A stretch of DNA of 64,000 nucleotides from Bacillus sp. OV166. GTDB lineage: Bacteria > Bacillota > Bacilli > Bacillales > Cytobacillaceae. Of the stretch, positions 44,540 through 53,491 are shown piece after piece (positions within the stretch are counted from its first letter, which is position 1; every line of letters begins with the position of its first letter). The notes below the pieces were generated by a model. It saw nothing but the letters and a program-made list of their open reading frames with translations. It searched no databases and was not told where the DNA came from. The DNA is taken from assembly GCF_900177675.1 (NCBI RefSeq), contig NZ_FXWM01000002.1, positions 350,001 through 414,000 on the forward strand. Reading direction: 5' to 3'. The position numbers and the translations under genes are program-made.

Positions 44540-44821
44540 TCATTTTCCAGTTTTTCTTACCTTTACAAATCCATTTTTTCTGTTCCCCTTCTTAAATTTA
44601 AATCCGACCTTATACAACATTTTATATAAAGTATTCGAAGGAAGTTTACATTTAAATTGCATTTTATTTGGTGATTTTTTTTTTTTATTGTTATTCATCA
44701 TTATTTTGTTTTCCGTGATTAATGATTTTCTTAAATTAATTTGTATGTTACCGTGGCTATTATTTATTTTTAATCGACATTTATTTTTATTTGAAAATTT
44801 AAATTCAGGTAATTCAGGCAT
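44540..44821 (-). CDS. basic, Asn/Lys-rich hypothetical protein
   Basis: The 93-residue frame is 25-30% Lys/Asn, with NKCRLKINNSHGNIQINLRK and YKMLYKVGFKFKKGNRKNGF. AAAGGTGATC lies upstream, a little far from ATG. No domain seen. The AT-rich composition means it could be a chance frame. Confidence 0.35.
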   Translation of the reverse strand: MPELPEFKFSNKNKCRLKINNSHGNIQINLRKSLITENKIMMNNNKKKKSPNKMQFKCKLPSNTLYKMLYKVGFKFKKGNRKNGFVKVRKTGK

Positions 44822-45000
44822 AGGAAAGGAAGATCACCTTTAAAGGGAAGAATGGCAGGTTTGTTGAAGCAGGAGAATGAAATAAATGATTAAATTTCCG
44901 TATTAAAAAAATGATAGGCATTGTACAATACTATTGTATATAACAAAGAAAAAGTTTCTTTGAAAAAATATTAAAGATAAAACTAAAATGGAGTAACTTT

Positions 45001-45186
45001 ATGACAACCAAAAAAGCCCTGATTTCTGCACTTATCACTGTAATTCTTACCGTTGTTATTCGTGCCATACTTCATGCCAATGGCATCCATAATTTTTTTA
45101 GCGACAATTATATTGGTGGATACTTATTTTATTTGGTCATTTTTTCATTGTGTTACTTATTCTTTAAAAGGCAGTCTAATAAATAA
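45001..45186 (+). CDS. small membrane protein, 61 aa
   Basis: MTTKKALISALITVILTVVI then a polar loop and YIGGYLFYLVIFSLCYLFF with KRQSNK: two membrane helices. TGGAG lies 7 bases before ATG. It is followed by a degenerate array hairpin, so it is the cargo of one cassette unit. Family unknown. Confidence 0.65.
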   Translation: MTTKKALISALITVILTVVIRAILHANGIHNFFSDNYIGGYLFYLVIFSLCYLFFKRQSNK

Positions 45187-45240
45187 GGCTTGTATATTAG
45201 ATAAAATCAATTAACTGTTAGCTATATTTTCACAACAACT

Positions 45241-45262
45241 GGACTGTTTCGGCAGTCCTTTT
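45241..45262 (+). repeat. array site 2, degenerate (hairpin only)
   Basis: GGACTG-tttcgg-CAGTCC followed by a T run. L and R boxes are not recognisable here. Confidence 0.45.
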
Positions 45263-45377
45263 TTATTTTTTTAAGAGGGATTAATGTATTTTTATTGAAA
45301 TATTGTAAGAATGATTAAGAATAAAAACAATAAAATAAATATAATATAAATTACTTTTTGGGAATTGTGGTGGGAGA

Positions 45378-45644
45378 ATGGATTTATTCTTGTCTGTTCC
45401 ATGTATTGTTTGGGGGATAGTAATTTTATTTAACTCCATTTTTAAATTAAAAAAAGAAAACTTTAAAGAAAAATTTGATTTTATTGGGGCTGGTGACGGT
45501 TCTGTTCAGTCAGATTTAGGGGAAATTCTATTTAGTTTTATTAGTTTCTTTCCTTGGTGGATTGTAAAAGGTTTTGTCGTTATTGTTGGTATTGGTTTTG
45601 TGTTTTTAGGTATATTGCTTCTAAATTACCCAATAGTACTATGA
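45378..45644 (+). CDS. small membrane protein, 88 aa
   Basis: MDLFLSVPCIVWGIVILFNS, a polar middle with FDFIGAGDGSVQSDLGEILF, and WWIVKGFVVIVGIGFVFLGI: three hydrophobic segments. GGTGGGAG lies 4 bases before ATG. Cassette cargo between array sites 2 and 3. Family not recognised. Confidence 0.65.
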   Translation: MDLFLSVPCIVWGIVILFNSIFKLKKENFKEKFDFIGAGDGSVQSDLGEILFSFISFFPWWIVKGFVVIVGIGFVFLGILLLNYPIVL

Positions 45645-45690
45645 ATCAAATTAAATCTATTTTTTCATAAATTTGTTTACTGGGATTAGC

Positions 45691-45751
45691 TGGCTGTTTC
45701 GGCAGTCCTTTTTCATTATCCTACTTCAACTAACTGGCAGAATAGTTGAAG
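45691..45751 (+). repeat. array site 3 (hairpin plus R box)
   Basis: Hairpin GGCTG-tttcgg-CAGTCC (45691-45708), then R box with arms CTTCAACTA and TAGTTGAAG around ACTGGCAGAA (45724-45751). The L box is degenerate. Confidence 0.7.
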
Positions 45752-45826
45752 ATGGAAAACTAATATGAAACAAAGATACCCTTAATGTGTATGTATTGGT
45801 AAGGCGGTGAAAAAGGGGGAATTTTA

Positions 45827-46039
45827 ATGTTTCAGTTTTTTCTAATTGTAGGGATAGTATGTATTATTATTTCAGGTGTTTTTATCGGGGCTTGGGTTGA
45901 TGGAGACCGTCAAAGAGGAAATTTTTATTCGGAAACTACGGAAGACAGAAATTCCAGAACAAAAATAGCGTTAATATCTGGTCTCGTCGGCATAATTTCT
46001 TTAGTAATTTCTGGGTTAATTTATTTTATATTACATTAA
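45827..46039 (+). CDS. DUF5316-like membrane protein, 70 aa
   Basis: FFLIVGIVCIIISGVFIGAW, then VDGDRQRGNFYSETTEDRNS and KIALISGLVGIISLVISGLI. Two membrane helices joined by a polar loop with the GDRQR.NF..E..E.R.SR pattern of DUF5316. Function unknown. Cassette cargo. Confidence 0.7.
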   Translation: MFQFFLIVGIVCIIISGVFIGAWVDGDRQRGNFYSETTEDRNSRTKIALISGLVGIISLVISGLIYFILH

Positions 46040-46047
46040 TCGATTCT

Positions 46048-46192
46048 TAAGTGCTTTACTTTAAAAAGTGAGTAAAGCCTTTTTCTTGTTGCATTTTCTC
46101 TTTAAAAGGACAAAGCCTCTTTTTTCGAAGCAAAGGGAAGGTACTTAAAGATATTGTGAAGAAATACACTTAAAGTAACGGGGCAGGTTAGT
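46048..46192 (+). repeat. array site 4 (L-hairpin, spacer, R box)
   Basis: CTTAAGTGCTTTACT and hairpin GCTTTACT..AGTAAAGC with CTTTTTCTT, then after 75 bases TTGTGAAG and the R box AAGTAAC-GGGGCAG-GTTAGT (46174-46192). Confidence 0.7.
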
Positions 46193-46272
46193 GTAATAAG
46201 TTTTGGGGAATTTTTCATGAAGAATACGGATACAGTTCATGATAAGATTCTCTGTAAAGAGGGTGCATTTTT

Positions 46273-46608
46273 TTGAGAAAAATTTTAAATAAGAACATTT
46301 ATATTTATATAGTGGCAGTCATATTAATATTTATTTTTTTGCTTTGGTATCACTATTCTTGGTGGATAGCATTATTAAATTCAATAGCTGTTGTAATTGT
46401 TGGAGTCTTACAATACAAACCTGTACAGAAAATAAATCGTAATCGTAAGCGATATTTTCCGAGGTGGGTGCAATCTCTAATAAACACTCTTCTTCTTCTA
46501 ACTATGTTCAATTTTGGAAGCCATTTTTCCGAAATAACAATACTTTGGTTTTTGGTTTTTGCAATGTTAATAGTAAATCTTATTTTTCCTGAATTACCTG
46601 AAAAATGA
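46273..46608 (+). CDS. membrane protein, 111 aa
   Basis: TTG-started frame with IYIYIVAVILIFIFLLWYHY, WWIALLNSIAVVIVGVLQY, a basic loop (NRNRKRYFPRW) and two further helices. GAGGGTG precedes the start. Cassette cargo. Family not recognised. Confidence 0.65.
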   Translation: MRKILNKNIYIYIVAVILIFIFLLWYHYSWWIALLNSIAVVIVGVLQYKPVQKINRNRKRYFPRWVQSLINTLLLLTMFNFGSHFSEITILWFLVFAMLIVNLIFPELPEK

Positions 46609-46640
46609 GGGGGAATGGTACTTTTTAAAAGAGATTTCTT

Positions 46641-46676
46641 GTTAAACTAACTGGGTGCTTTACTTCAAGTCTCAGC
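46641..46676 (+). repeat. array site 5 (L box, truncated)
   Basis: GTTAAACTAACTGGGTGCTT then TACTTCAAG. No hairpin or R box follows before the next gene. Confidence 0.6.
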
Positions 46677-46705
46677 CTAAATAAGAAATGATAGAGGTGG
46701 CTAAA

Positions 46706-46909
46706 TTGAAAATGGTGGTAAAGTTTAAAGACGGAACAATTTTAACACAATTTATTGATGTTTCTTCATTCAAAGGGAATTTTTTTAAGTTCATACAAAA
46801 TAACATAAAAAATAATACCACCATTGAAACTACTGACCACACAACAGAGGAAGTAGTTTCAATGAATTGGGCAGAAGTTTATTCGTTAGAAATAATAATT
46901 GGTGAATAA
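46706..46909 (+). CDS. small hypothetical protein, 67 aa
   Basis: MKMVVKFKDGTILTQFIDVS, FKFIQNNIKNNTTIETTDHT and SMNWAEVYSLEIIIGE: a beta-alpha-beta layout. TTG 46706 is chosen, five bases after GAGGTGG. Cassette cargo of unknown function. Confidence 0.55.
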   Translation: MKMVVKFKDGTILTQFIDVSSFKGNFFKFIQNNIKNNTTIETTDHTTEEVVSMNWAEVYSLEIIIGE

Positions 46910-46928
46910 ATACGAATAGATAGCCGTT

Positions 46929-47014
46929 CTTCAACAAACGGGTGCTTGAGTTGAAAAGCAGAATTGTCATCGAGGCAGTCTTTTTTTGTTGAACTGACGA
47001 AGCAGAATAGTTAA
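46929..47014 (+). repeat. array site 6 (L-hairpin-R)
   Basis: L CTTCAACAAACGGGTGCTTG-AGTTGAA (46929-46955), a hairpin region with T run, R TTGAACTGACGAAGCAGAAT-AGTTAA (46989-47014). Confidence 0.75.
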
Positions 47015-47092
47015 AGAATAATTGGTAAAAAGGCAATCTCCTTTTGTCTTAATGGGCGTTACAAATTTGCAAACAAAAAGGTGATTCTTTGT

Positions 47093-47599
47093 ATGTTGGA
47101 AAAAAGGGAAGGCATAATCAATGAAATTGTCTATGAATTTACCTCTTATCGTAATGGAAAGTACAGTATCTACCCAACCATTTCAGATTTGTATTTACTT
47201 TTGAATAAAATTATTCGTTCCAAAGTTACAACCGAATACATCAGAATCACACCATTTTATTTAAATGAAAAGGTTAAATTACAACGTGAATTTGATGAAT
47301 ATATGTTCTATTTGGAATGTAGGGAACAGTTTACCTTCCAAGATGAGGAATTTCATATATTAGAAAATTTAGGTAGGGATGCTAATACTGTAACATCCGA
47401 TGAATTTGAAACAGGGAAAATTCTTACCCCCTTGTGCAGATACGATGACCCCAAAACTTATAAATCCTTACTCGAAGGATTCCGTAAGTTTTTAGATATG
47501 ATTTTACCTCGTTTATTTGAATCTGCGAGGATTGACTTGGAGCTTACTGATGAAGACTTGGCATTCGGTTATTTTTGTTTTGAAATCCATAGTGAATAA
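47093..47599 (+). CDS. hypothetical protein, 168 aa
   Basis: MLEKREGIINEIVYEFTSYR, ISDLYLLLNKIIRSKVTTEY, FHILENLGRDANTVTSDEFE and RIDLELTDEDLAFGYFCFEI. Soluble, acidic C-terminus, no known domain. ATG 47093 is chosen, with AAGGTG upstream; an upstream GTG would overlap it. Cassette cargo. Confidence 0.6.
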   Translation: MLEKREGIINEIVYEFTSYRNGKYSIYPTISDLYLLLNKIIRSKVTTEYIRITPFYLNEKVKLQREFDEYMFYLECREQFTFQDEEFHILENLGRDANTVTSDEFETGKILTPLCRYDDPKTYKSLLEGFRKFLDMILPRLFESARIDLELTDEDLAFGYFCFEIHSE

Positions 47600-47603
47600 C
47601 TGT

Positions 47604-47690
47604 TTGTGAAACATTGTACTTAAACTATCGGGTGCTTATGCTCAAAAATGATCGCTGCTGCGGTCTTTTTTCTTGTTGTACTACCATGAA
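47604..47690 (+). repeat. array site 7 (L-hairpin, R decayed)
   Basis: TTGTGAAA, then L ACTTAAACTATCGGGTGCTT-ATG and a hairpin with GATCGCTGCTGCGGTC and T run. The R position reads TTGTACTACC..AAAATTAAC and is decayed. Confidence 0.65.
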
Positions 47691-48135
47691 AATTAACTTC
47701 TGTGAGATCTGGAAAATGGCAATACTTAAATAGACGCAGCTCATTCATTTTTTAAAAAAGAGCGGAGCGCCTGATAAGGGTGTTTATGGACTATGAATAA
47801 TGGGTTAGGATGCTTCTGTAATTGTCACAGTATAACCTAAGTTTTCTAGTCTTCGAACTGAATGGCGTACAATAGAAACTTGTCTGCCGATGGTATCTCA
47901 TAGTTATGATTGAAGGCTAGTGAAGAAATAGCGAAAGCCATAGAAGAACCAACAGCGGTCAAAGAAGGAACAAAATCGAGAAAGAAAAATTGGATTATGA
48001 AAAGGGTTATCTGGTGAATAAAAGTGAAGGGTGATTTTCTGAAAGGATAGTCTTTCCTATTGGTTAAGAGATAAGAACAGGGAGCGTTCCAGACTAAAAT
48101 TATAAAGAATCTGACCCATTCTACTTTGTTTTTTA
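47691..48135. other. relic-filled stretch
   Basis: Contains a minus-strand fragment near 47810-47885 (IVRHSVRRLENLGYTVTITE), resembling a transposase C-terminus, and a forward fragment EEIAKAIEEPTAVKEGTKSR. No intact gene. Confidence 0.4.
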
Positions 48136-48729
48136 TCATGGTGTAATATACCTAAGAGCAACCAAAATGAAAAAAAGTAAAAGAAAGAAAAAAATATCGA
48201 TAAAATAGGAAAAAATTATTCCAAACGCTGTTTTTGTTTTTCCTTGGATGAAAAAATAAATACTGAGTCCAATGACAACCATAAATCCAGCTAACATCCC
48301 CCAAGAAAAAACGTAAACATTGGAAAAGAACTTGGTAACTAAAACGACCAATCCCAAGATTATAAAGCTTACCGCCATTCCCATTGCAATATTGACTTTG
48401 TCTTTCTTCTTTATCTTTTCAATGGTCATTTTTTTTAAGCCTGCTGTCTGTGCCGCTATATAGATAAACTCATAAAGTTCTTCTATCTTTCTTTTTTCAA
48501 AATAAACATAATTTTCATTTATTTTATTAATCCTGCTGACAGCTTTATTAACAGCATTCATTATTTTTAAATTGTTCGATTTACTTTCTAATTTTTCTAA
48601 GTTGATAATGTAAACGTCAAGAATCTCATTTATTGCATTGATATATTCCACGATAAAATAGTCACTATTTGAATCATCCTCAATCCATTGAACAGTTGGC
48701 TTGTTTTTTTTCAATTCTTCAAAGGGCAT
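48136..48729 (-). CDS. membrane protein with helical cytoplasmic domain, 197 aa
   Basis: About 120 residues of helical domain (YIVEYINAINEILDVYIINL, AVSRINKINENYVYFEKRKI) followed by three membrane helices (INIAMGMAVSFIILGLVVLV and others). Start at ATG 48729, five bases after TTGGAGG. Family unknown. Its promoter region is cut by the IS21-family element 59 bases upstream, which may silence it. Confidence 0.65.
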   Translation of the reverse strand: MPFEELKKNKPTVQWIEDDSNSDYFIVEYINAINEILDVYIINLEKLESKSNNLKIMNAVNKAVSRINKINENYVYFEKRKIEELYEFIYIAAQTAGLKKMTIEKIKKKDKVNIAMGMAVSFIILGLVVLVTKFFSNVYVFSWGMLAGFMVVIGLSIYFFIQGKTKTAFGIIFSYFIDIFFFLLLFFILVALRYITP

Positions 48730-48858
48730 AGTATCCTCCAAAATTGTATTTTGTCATCTGGCTAAAGATGTATTTGTCAATATTAATTTGAGCCAGTGTG
48801 ATCACTTCAAAAGTGAGCCACTTCATTCTGAGTTATTTCCATATTTGGGGGAGGACTT

Positions 48859-48904
48859 GGAGTTTAGGGTATCTTGCCTCGAGGGGCAAGATACCCTAAA
48901 CTCC
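48859..48904. terminator. 20-bp perfect hairpin at the istB end of the IS
   Basis: GGAGTTTAGGGTATCTTGCC (48859-48878) and its exact complement (48885-48904) around TCGAGG. It could insulate the element from outside transcription. Confidence 0.65.
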
Positions 48905-48917
48905 TCGCGCGCCCGGC

Positions 48918-49676
48918 CTATTGGTCGCTCTCATCCCTTTGATTCATACTTTGTCTAAATCGATACGATTCTCCATTAAGAAGGAGGATATGAGCTTTAT
49001 GGGTTAGTCGGTCTAGTAGAGCTGCGGTCATTTTTTCATCTCCAAAAATGGAGGTCCATTCCGTAAATTCCAGATTCGTAGTAATCATCACGCTAGCTCG
49101 TTCGTAGCGACCGGCAAAGAATTGGAACAAGAGCTCTGACCCAATTTTCGTGAACGGCACGTAGCCCAGCTCATCAATAATGATCAAATCAAATTTGAGC
49201 CATCTCTTTTCCAATGCACCTAGCTTGTGTTCTTCATTAGCCAAAAGGAGTTCTTCTACTAGTTCTGCAGCCGAGATAAACTTAACCTTATATGCATTTT
49301 TAATCATTTCAATTCCGATCCCCGTAGCCAAATGCGACTTTCCAGTCCCGCTGTTTCCTAAGAATATTATGTTTTCCTTCTTCTCCACAAAATCTCCCTT
49401 TGATAGAGTCAGAAAACGATTTCGGTTCAGACTTGGCATTAAACTAAAATCATAGCTATCTAGTGTTTTTTTGACAGGAAAAGCAGCTTGTTTAAGCCTT
49501 CTTTGTCTTTGATTTTCTTCTCTAGACTCTGATTCTGCTTCTAATAAGGCCAAAAGAAATTCCTCATAACTCAAGTTACGATTCTCAGCCTCTCTTGCGA
49601 GAGAACGGTATTGTGCGGAAATAGTCGGAATTCGTAGTTGTTTAGTAAGGTGATCTAAAAGTAGTTCAGTTGTCAT
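48918..49676 (-). CDS. istB: IS21-family ATP-binding helper protein IstB
   Basis: The 252-residue DnaA/DnaC-type AAA+ protein has Walker A FLGNSGTGKSHLATGIG, Walker B LIIIDELGYVPF and the sensor region ATVMITTNLEFTEW-like SVMITTNLEFTEWTSIFGDE. It directs the transposase to target DNA. ATG overlaps the istA stop (ATGA), the standard IS21 arrangement. Confidence 0.95.
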   Translation of the reverse strand: MTTELLLDHLTKQLRIPTISAQYRSLAREAENRNLSYEEFLLALLEAESESREENQRQRRLKQAAFPVKKTLDSYDFSLMPSLNRNRFLTLSKGDFVEKKENIIFLGNSGTGKSHLATGIGIEMIKNAYKVKFISAAELVEELLLANEEHKLGALEKRWLKFDLIIIDELGYVPFTKIGSELLFQFFAGRYERASVMITTNLEFTEWTSIFGDEKMTAALLDRLTHKAHILLLNGESYRFRQSMNQRDESDQ

Positions 49677-51193
49677 TTCCTAGTGCCTCCTGTTAATTGA
49701 CCGTACTGTTCAATACTGGATTTATTCACTTTGTAATCTAAAAGATTGACTGGTGTTTTATCAGTTGGAAGAGTACTGATTGGTATGTTTTGGTTTGTAA
49801 GCCTTTGTATAATTTCATGGACTTTCTCATATCGGAAAACTTGCGTTTTCTCTGCTTCCAATAAGGCTTTTGTTAAATTTTCCATACCAATGTCACGATG
49901 GAGGAGGAGAAGTCGAATGAACTTCCTATCACCTTCAGATCCTTCCTGCTCACGCATTTTCAAATGGAATCGCTTAAATACATCAGGGATTTCAGTGGTT
50001 TGGAATGCGTGAGCGTCCCGGATTGCCCGGGGTTTTTTAAGCAAGACTTCCAGATAATGATCAAGAACCGTAATCACCTGATTGCGTTCATAGGAACGAG
50101 GGTGTTCTGCGATCACACGGTTTTGAGCCACTACGATTACTCGATCGACAAAAATTTTTGCCCATACAGCTTGACCAGCATAGCTACAGGGTACAGAATA
50201 ACGATTAGTTTCCACTGTAATAAGGGAAGTTTTATTTACTTTGCACGATAGAAGTTTACAAGCTTCAAAACGATTAGTAGGAAGAGGATGGAGACTCTCT
50301 TTTTCTTTCTCCCACATTTCTAGGACAGTCTCTGATTTATTAGGGACGTGAGTCCTTCCAGCTTCCTTTAAACACCAATCTTGGAGATACTCGTTCAGTT
50401 CATTAATAGATTGAACCTCAGGTAGAGGCACCAAAGCATTCCTTCTTACATATCCAACAGTGCCTTCGATACGACCTTTTTCGTTTCCACTTGCAGGATT
50501 ACAGAATTCAGCTTTAAATACATAATGAGCCTGGAGACCAATAAAAGCCTCTTGTTCTAGCCGATCTCTGCCTTGAAGGATTTTTATTACAGCTGTTTTT
50601 AGATTATCAAGTAGACCTTCTGTCGGAACTCCTCCTAAGAACTCAAACGCATGAACGAAGCCATCCAGGAATGCTTCCTGTTTTGCATGAAGATATGCTC
50701 TCACAAACCGCATACGACTTGCGGAAAGTTGGACGCAGAAGAGATAAACCCGTTGTGTTCGACCCTGTAGAATAATATCCGCCTCTCCCCAGTCGAATTG
50801 GAATTGGTGGCCGAGTTGAAAATCAAGCGGTATAAATACTTCCTGAATTTGTTGCCTGCGTTTGGCTACGATTTTGCGAATGTTTGAGGCAGAGCCTTTA
50901 AAATCATATTCATCTTGTAATCTCTTGAAAATTTTGATAGCGGTATGCTTTTGCTTTTTCCAGCTCTTTAGGTCATCTTCTAACCATTGATCAATGATTG
51001 GAATTACCCGTTTTGTTTCTGGAGAATATTCCTTTGTTCCATACACGTATTTTCGTAAAACTATTGTTGGTGCTGTATTATTTTTTAGGTATTTACTCAC
51101 GGTGTTACGGGAAATTCCAAGCTTTGTCGCAATTTGCCTTTGCGATAATCCTTCAACCTCTTTTAAGAATTTGATATTATGAAATTGAGCCAT
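49673..51193 (-). CDS. istA: IS21-family transposase IstA
   Basis: The roughly 506-residue protein has an N-terminal helix-turn-helix (EGLSQRQIATKLGISRNTVS), the DDE domain starting QFDWGEADIILQGRTQRVYL, LLDNLKTAVIK with the second Asp, and NEKGRIEGTVGYVRRN with the Glu. ATG 51193 is chosen because AAAAGGATG precedes it. No frameshift, so probably active. Confidence 0.95.
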   Translation of the reverse strand: MAQFHNIKFLKEVEGLSQRQIATKLGISRNTVSKYLKNNTAPTIVLRKYVYGTKEYSPETKRVIPIIDQWLEDDLKSWKKQKHTAIKIFKRLQDEYDFKGSASNIRKIVAKRRQQIQEVFIPLDFQLGHQFQFDWGEADIILQGRTQRVYLFCVQLSASRMRFVRAYLHAKQEAFLDGFVHAFEFLGGVPTEGLLDNLKTAVIKILQGRDRLEQEAFIGLQAHYVFKAEFCNPASGNEKGRIEGTVGYVRRNALVPLPEVQSINELNEYLQDWCLKEAGRTHVPNKSETVLEMWEKEKESLHPLPTNRFEACKLLSCKVNKTSLITVETNRYSVPCSYAGQAVWAKIFVDRVIVVAQNRVIAEHPRSYERNQVITVLDHYLEVLLKKPRAIRDAHAFQTTEIPDVFKRFHLKMREQEGSEGDRKFIRLLLLHRDIGMENLTKALLEAEKTQVFRYEKVHEIIQRLTNQNIPISTLPTDKTPVNLLDYKVNKSSIEQYGQLTGGTRK

Positions 51194-51498
51194 TTCGATC
51201 ATCCTTTTCTTCCTCTCTCAATGAAGTAAGTTTGGTCACTTCCTATCATAAGAGGGGTTAATAGAATTGGGAATCATGTGGCTCATTTTTTATGTGATCA
51301 AAACGTTTAAAAGTGGCTCAAATCTAGATTATCAAAAACAAAAGACTCTTGCTAATGTACATGCAAATTAAGAAGTCCAATTCGTTGACATTGAATTGAT
51401 CTTCTTTTTGATTTCCTATTTTAATTCTACAATTCCAATCGAAACACCTCTTAAACCAAACAGAACCGTTAAATTCATCTCAAATTTGTGAAGGAGTA

Positions 51499-51590
51499 CA
51501 CTTAAAGTAACGGGTGCAAGAGTTAAAGATTGGGATGGCTGCGGCGATCCCGTTTTCTTATTGTGCTAACGGGGCAGGATAGTTGAAGAA
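51499..51590 (+). repeat. array site 8 (complete L-hairpin-R)
   Basis: TTGTGAAG at 51486, then L CACTTAAAGTAACGGGTGCA-AGAGTTAAAG, hairpin GGGATGGCTGCGGCGATCCC (51532-51551) with TTTTCTT, and R GTGCTAACGGGGCAGGATAG-TTGAAG (51563-51588). Confidence 0.8.
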
Positions 51591-51614
51591 GGAATTTCCA
51601 AGCGTTTTGACCAA

Positions 51615-51890
51615 ATCGATAGTAGCGAGCCTCAAACTGTTCTAAATTTCTTGGCCTGATAATGCGTGCTGTTATTGCAGGATTGGACATAACCTAGGCA
51701 ACTGCAAGGGTTGCGGGTTGCAGACTAAGTGCCATTTTCCGCAGCAAATGCATTAAATCGGTCTGCTACAACAAAATTCATTTCATCCGCAAAAGTGATC
51801 CGTATATCTTTCTCTTTAACTAGTCGCCCTTAACCTGGACGTTTATTTACCTCATATTTTCCTATAAGAATTTCAGCATCTAAAGGACAC
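51615..51890 (-). pseudogene. aldo/keto reductase, C-terminal relic
   Basis: Minus-strand fragments DAEILIGKYEVNKRPG, LVKEKDIRITFADEMNF, VVADRFNAFAAENGT, then after a shift LQPATLAVA-stop-VMSNPAITARIIRPRNLEQF. This is the end of an aldo/keto reductase (family pattern AVAWVMSNPAITAPIIGARN). Two stops and a shift. It fills the position of a cassette gene. Confidence 0.6.
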
Positions 51891-52029
51891 CGCAAATAAA
51901 ACCATAATATGAACGGGAGCTTTAGTCTAAATAATAGATAAAAGAACACATATTATATACGTGTTCTCTTCCCACAGTATGAAAGCTATACCTCTTTTAA
52001 ATTAATTATTAACATAAATTTTTGAAATA

Positions 52030-53049
52030 TTAATTATTGCTCCTTTCCTTTGCAAGCGAATCCCGATCACTCGCTGTTGGAGGCTGCTCTAACCATCCAT
52101 TTTTTATCATCAGGTTTGCTCCGTCTTCTGCAAATAGTAAAAGTTCTAAAATTAGTCGAATGTAATGAGCACCTATATCTCTTCTTGAATTGACACTCAT
52201 AGCAGAACCATAATATGCAATAGATAATTGTGTAGATAATTGAATTTGGTACATTATATATCTATCTGAAAAGGTCATAGAAGTTGAGTTAGTAATCATC
52301 GATTGCCAAGAAATGGGTGAATTTAATTTCTCTTCATGAAATACCGATTCAAATATTTTTATTTGTTTATTGGCAATGTCAAGACCTCTCGTGAGATATT
52401 GACGAACCTCTTTGGATTGGGCTACTTGGATAAATCCCACTTTTAAAGCAGCATGTAAATGCATTTTAAGCATGTTAAAATTAATATCTCCAATTTCCAT
52501 AACATTCAGCGGTCGACGTTCTCCCAACCATCCAGTTAAAAAACTTTGGTGTTTTACAAAATCGATAGAATCGGGTGGTGAAATAATAGGAGGTCGTGTG
52601 TAAAGTCCTTTCGTAAGCATTACATCAATGGATTGATCAAAAAGCATCATCGTTTCGGTCATGCAGGTTGTGTAATACTTCCGTAAGTCAGATCGAATAG
52701 AAGTACTAACTGACAAAGAGTATCCAGTCAACCCTTGCAAAGTCATGATATACAGATAATTTAGGTAGAAAGGGTCTTGAAAAAGACGAGGTGCGTTAAT
52801 GTTTACATCTTCTTTTTCTGTAAACCCATGTGGAATAGGGTAGTTTTCTTTTAACATGAATGCTGTAATTTCTTGAACATGCATTTTTGATAATCCTAAG
52901 GCAGTTTGGTAGAGTGATTTGACTTCGTGATCTTCGATATGCTCGAGTGAATAACGAAAAAAACAAATAGACATTGTATCAAAAATGTATTGAGTCCAAA
53001 GGCTTGCAATTTCTGGAGCAGTTAATCGAATTGGATTATTCGTCTCCAA
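52030..53049 (-). CDS. DUF3231-family protein
   Basis: The 339-residue protein is two tandem four-helix, ferritin-like halves typical of DUF3231: LTAPEIASLWTQYIFDTMSI, KMHVQEITAFMLKENYPIP, DINFNMLKMHLHAALKVGFI, and a C-terminal LLLFAEDGANLMIKNGWLEQ. The family is Bacillaceae-specific and often sporulation-linked. Metal binding is possible. It lies on the minus strand between array sites 8 and 9, so cassette genes need not share one orientation. Confidence 0.88.
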   Translation of the reverse strand: METNNPIRLTAPEIASLWTQYIFDTMSICFFRYSLEHIEDHEVKSLYQTALGLSKMHVQEITAFMLKENYPIPHGFTEKEDVNINAPRLFQDPFYLNYLYIMTLQGLTGYSLSVSTSIRSDLRKYYTTCMTETMMLFDQSIDVMLTKGLYTRPPIISPPDSIDFVKHQSFLTGWLGERRPLNVMEIGDINFNMLKMHLHAALKVGFIQVAQSKEVRQYLTRGLDIANKQIKIFESVFHEEKLNSPISWQSMITNSTSMTFSDRYIMYQIQLSTQLSIAYYGSAMSVNSRRDIGAHYIRLILELLLFAEDGANLMIKNGWLEQPPTASDRDSLAKERSNN

Positions 53050-53318
53050 GGTTTATCCTCCAATATATACGGAATTGTTAAGAGTTCTTATTCTTTTCTC
53101 AGTGAATAAAAAATATGTAAAAAAATTGAAAACTGTGATAATCCCAAGATTATAATGATTGATTGGATATTTGTTTGTTTGATATTAAATTGTTCATGTA
53201 AGTTTTTACGAAGAAACTTCAGCAGGGTTCGAAGCAGGAGGGTCAGTAATTCCTTTTATTATTCGGGATAATTGGTAGCTATTCTTCGGTAATTACTATC
53301 AAAAAAACAACATAGTTA

Positions 53319-53406
53319 TTAAGCTAACGGGTGCAAGAGTCCAAGATTGGGGTTGCTGCGGCAGCCTTTTTCTTGTTCAACTAACGGAGCAGGTTAGTTG
53401 AACAAG
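53319..53406 (+). repeat. array site 9 (complete; perfect R box)
   Basis: L TTAAGCTAACGGGTGCAAGA-GTCCAAG (53319-53345), hairpin GGTTGC-tgcg-GCAGCC (53351-53366) with T run, R box 53372-53406 with perfect 14-bp arms CTTGTTCAACTAAC and GTTAGTTGAACAAG around the 7-base spacer GGAGCAG. Confidence 0.85.
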
Positions 53407-53443
53407 CTAATATTCTATTCAAAGGATATTTAACGGCAGATTA

Positions 53444-53469
53444 TAAAAAAAGAGCCCGTAGGCTCCCTG
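53444..53469 (-). terminator. terminator of the third Arg/Phe copy
   Basis: On the minus strand AGGGAGCC-tac-GGGCTCT is followed by TTTTTTTATAA. Confidence 0.75.
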
Positions 53470-53491
53470 AAACAATGTTTAAATAATTTGC

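Larger units (their letters stand above)
48788..51321 (-). mobile_element. IS21-family insertion sequence
   Basis: About 2.53 kb with matching ends: TTGAGCCA at 48788 and TGGCTCAA at 51314-51321, plus subterminal repeats of GTGATCA and GTGGCTCA/GTGAGCCAC inside both ends. It carries istA and istB on the minus strand. I see no convincing target duplication. A long perfect hairpin lies between istB and the left end. Confidence 0.85.

Noticed and set aside
47846..48139. 97-codon minus-strand frame between the 172-aa gene and the membrane protein gene
   Set aside because: No start signal, and the forward strand contains relic fragments. It is probably a chance frame in decayed DNA.
49746..50251. 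Forward frames opposite the IS21 transposase
   Set aside because: Shadows of istA with no ribosome binding site or recognisable protein.
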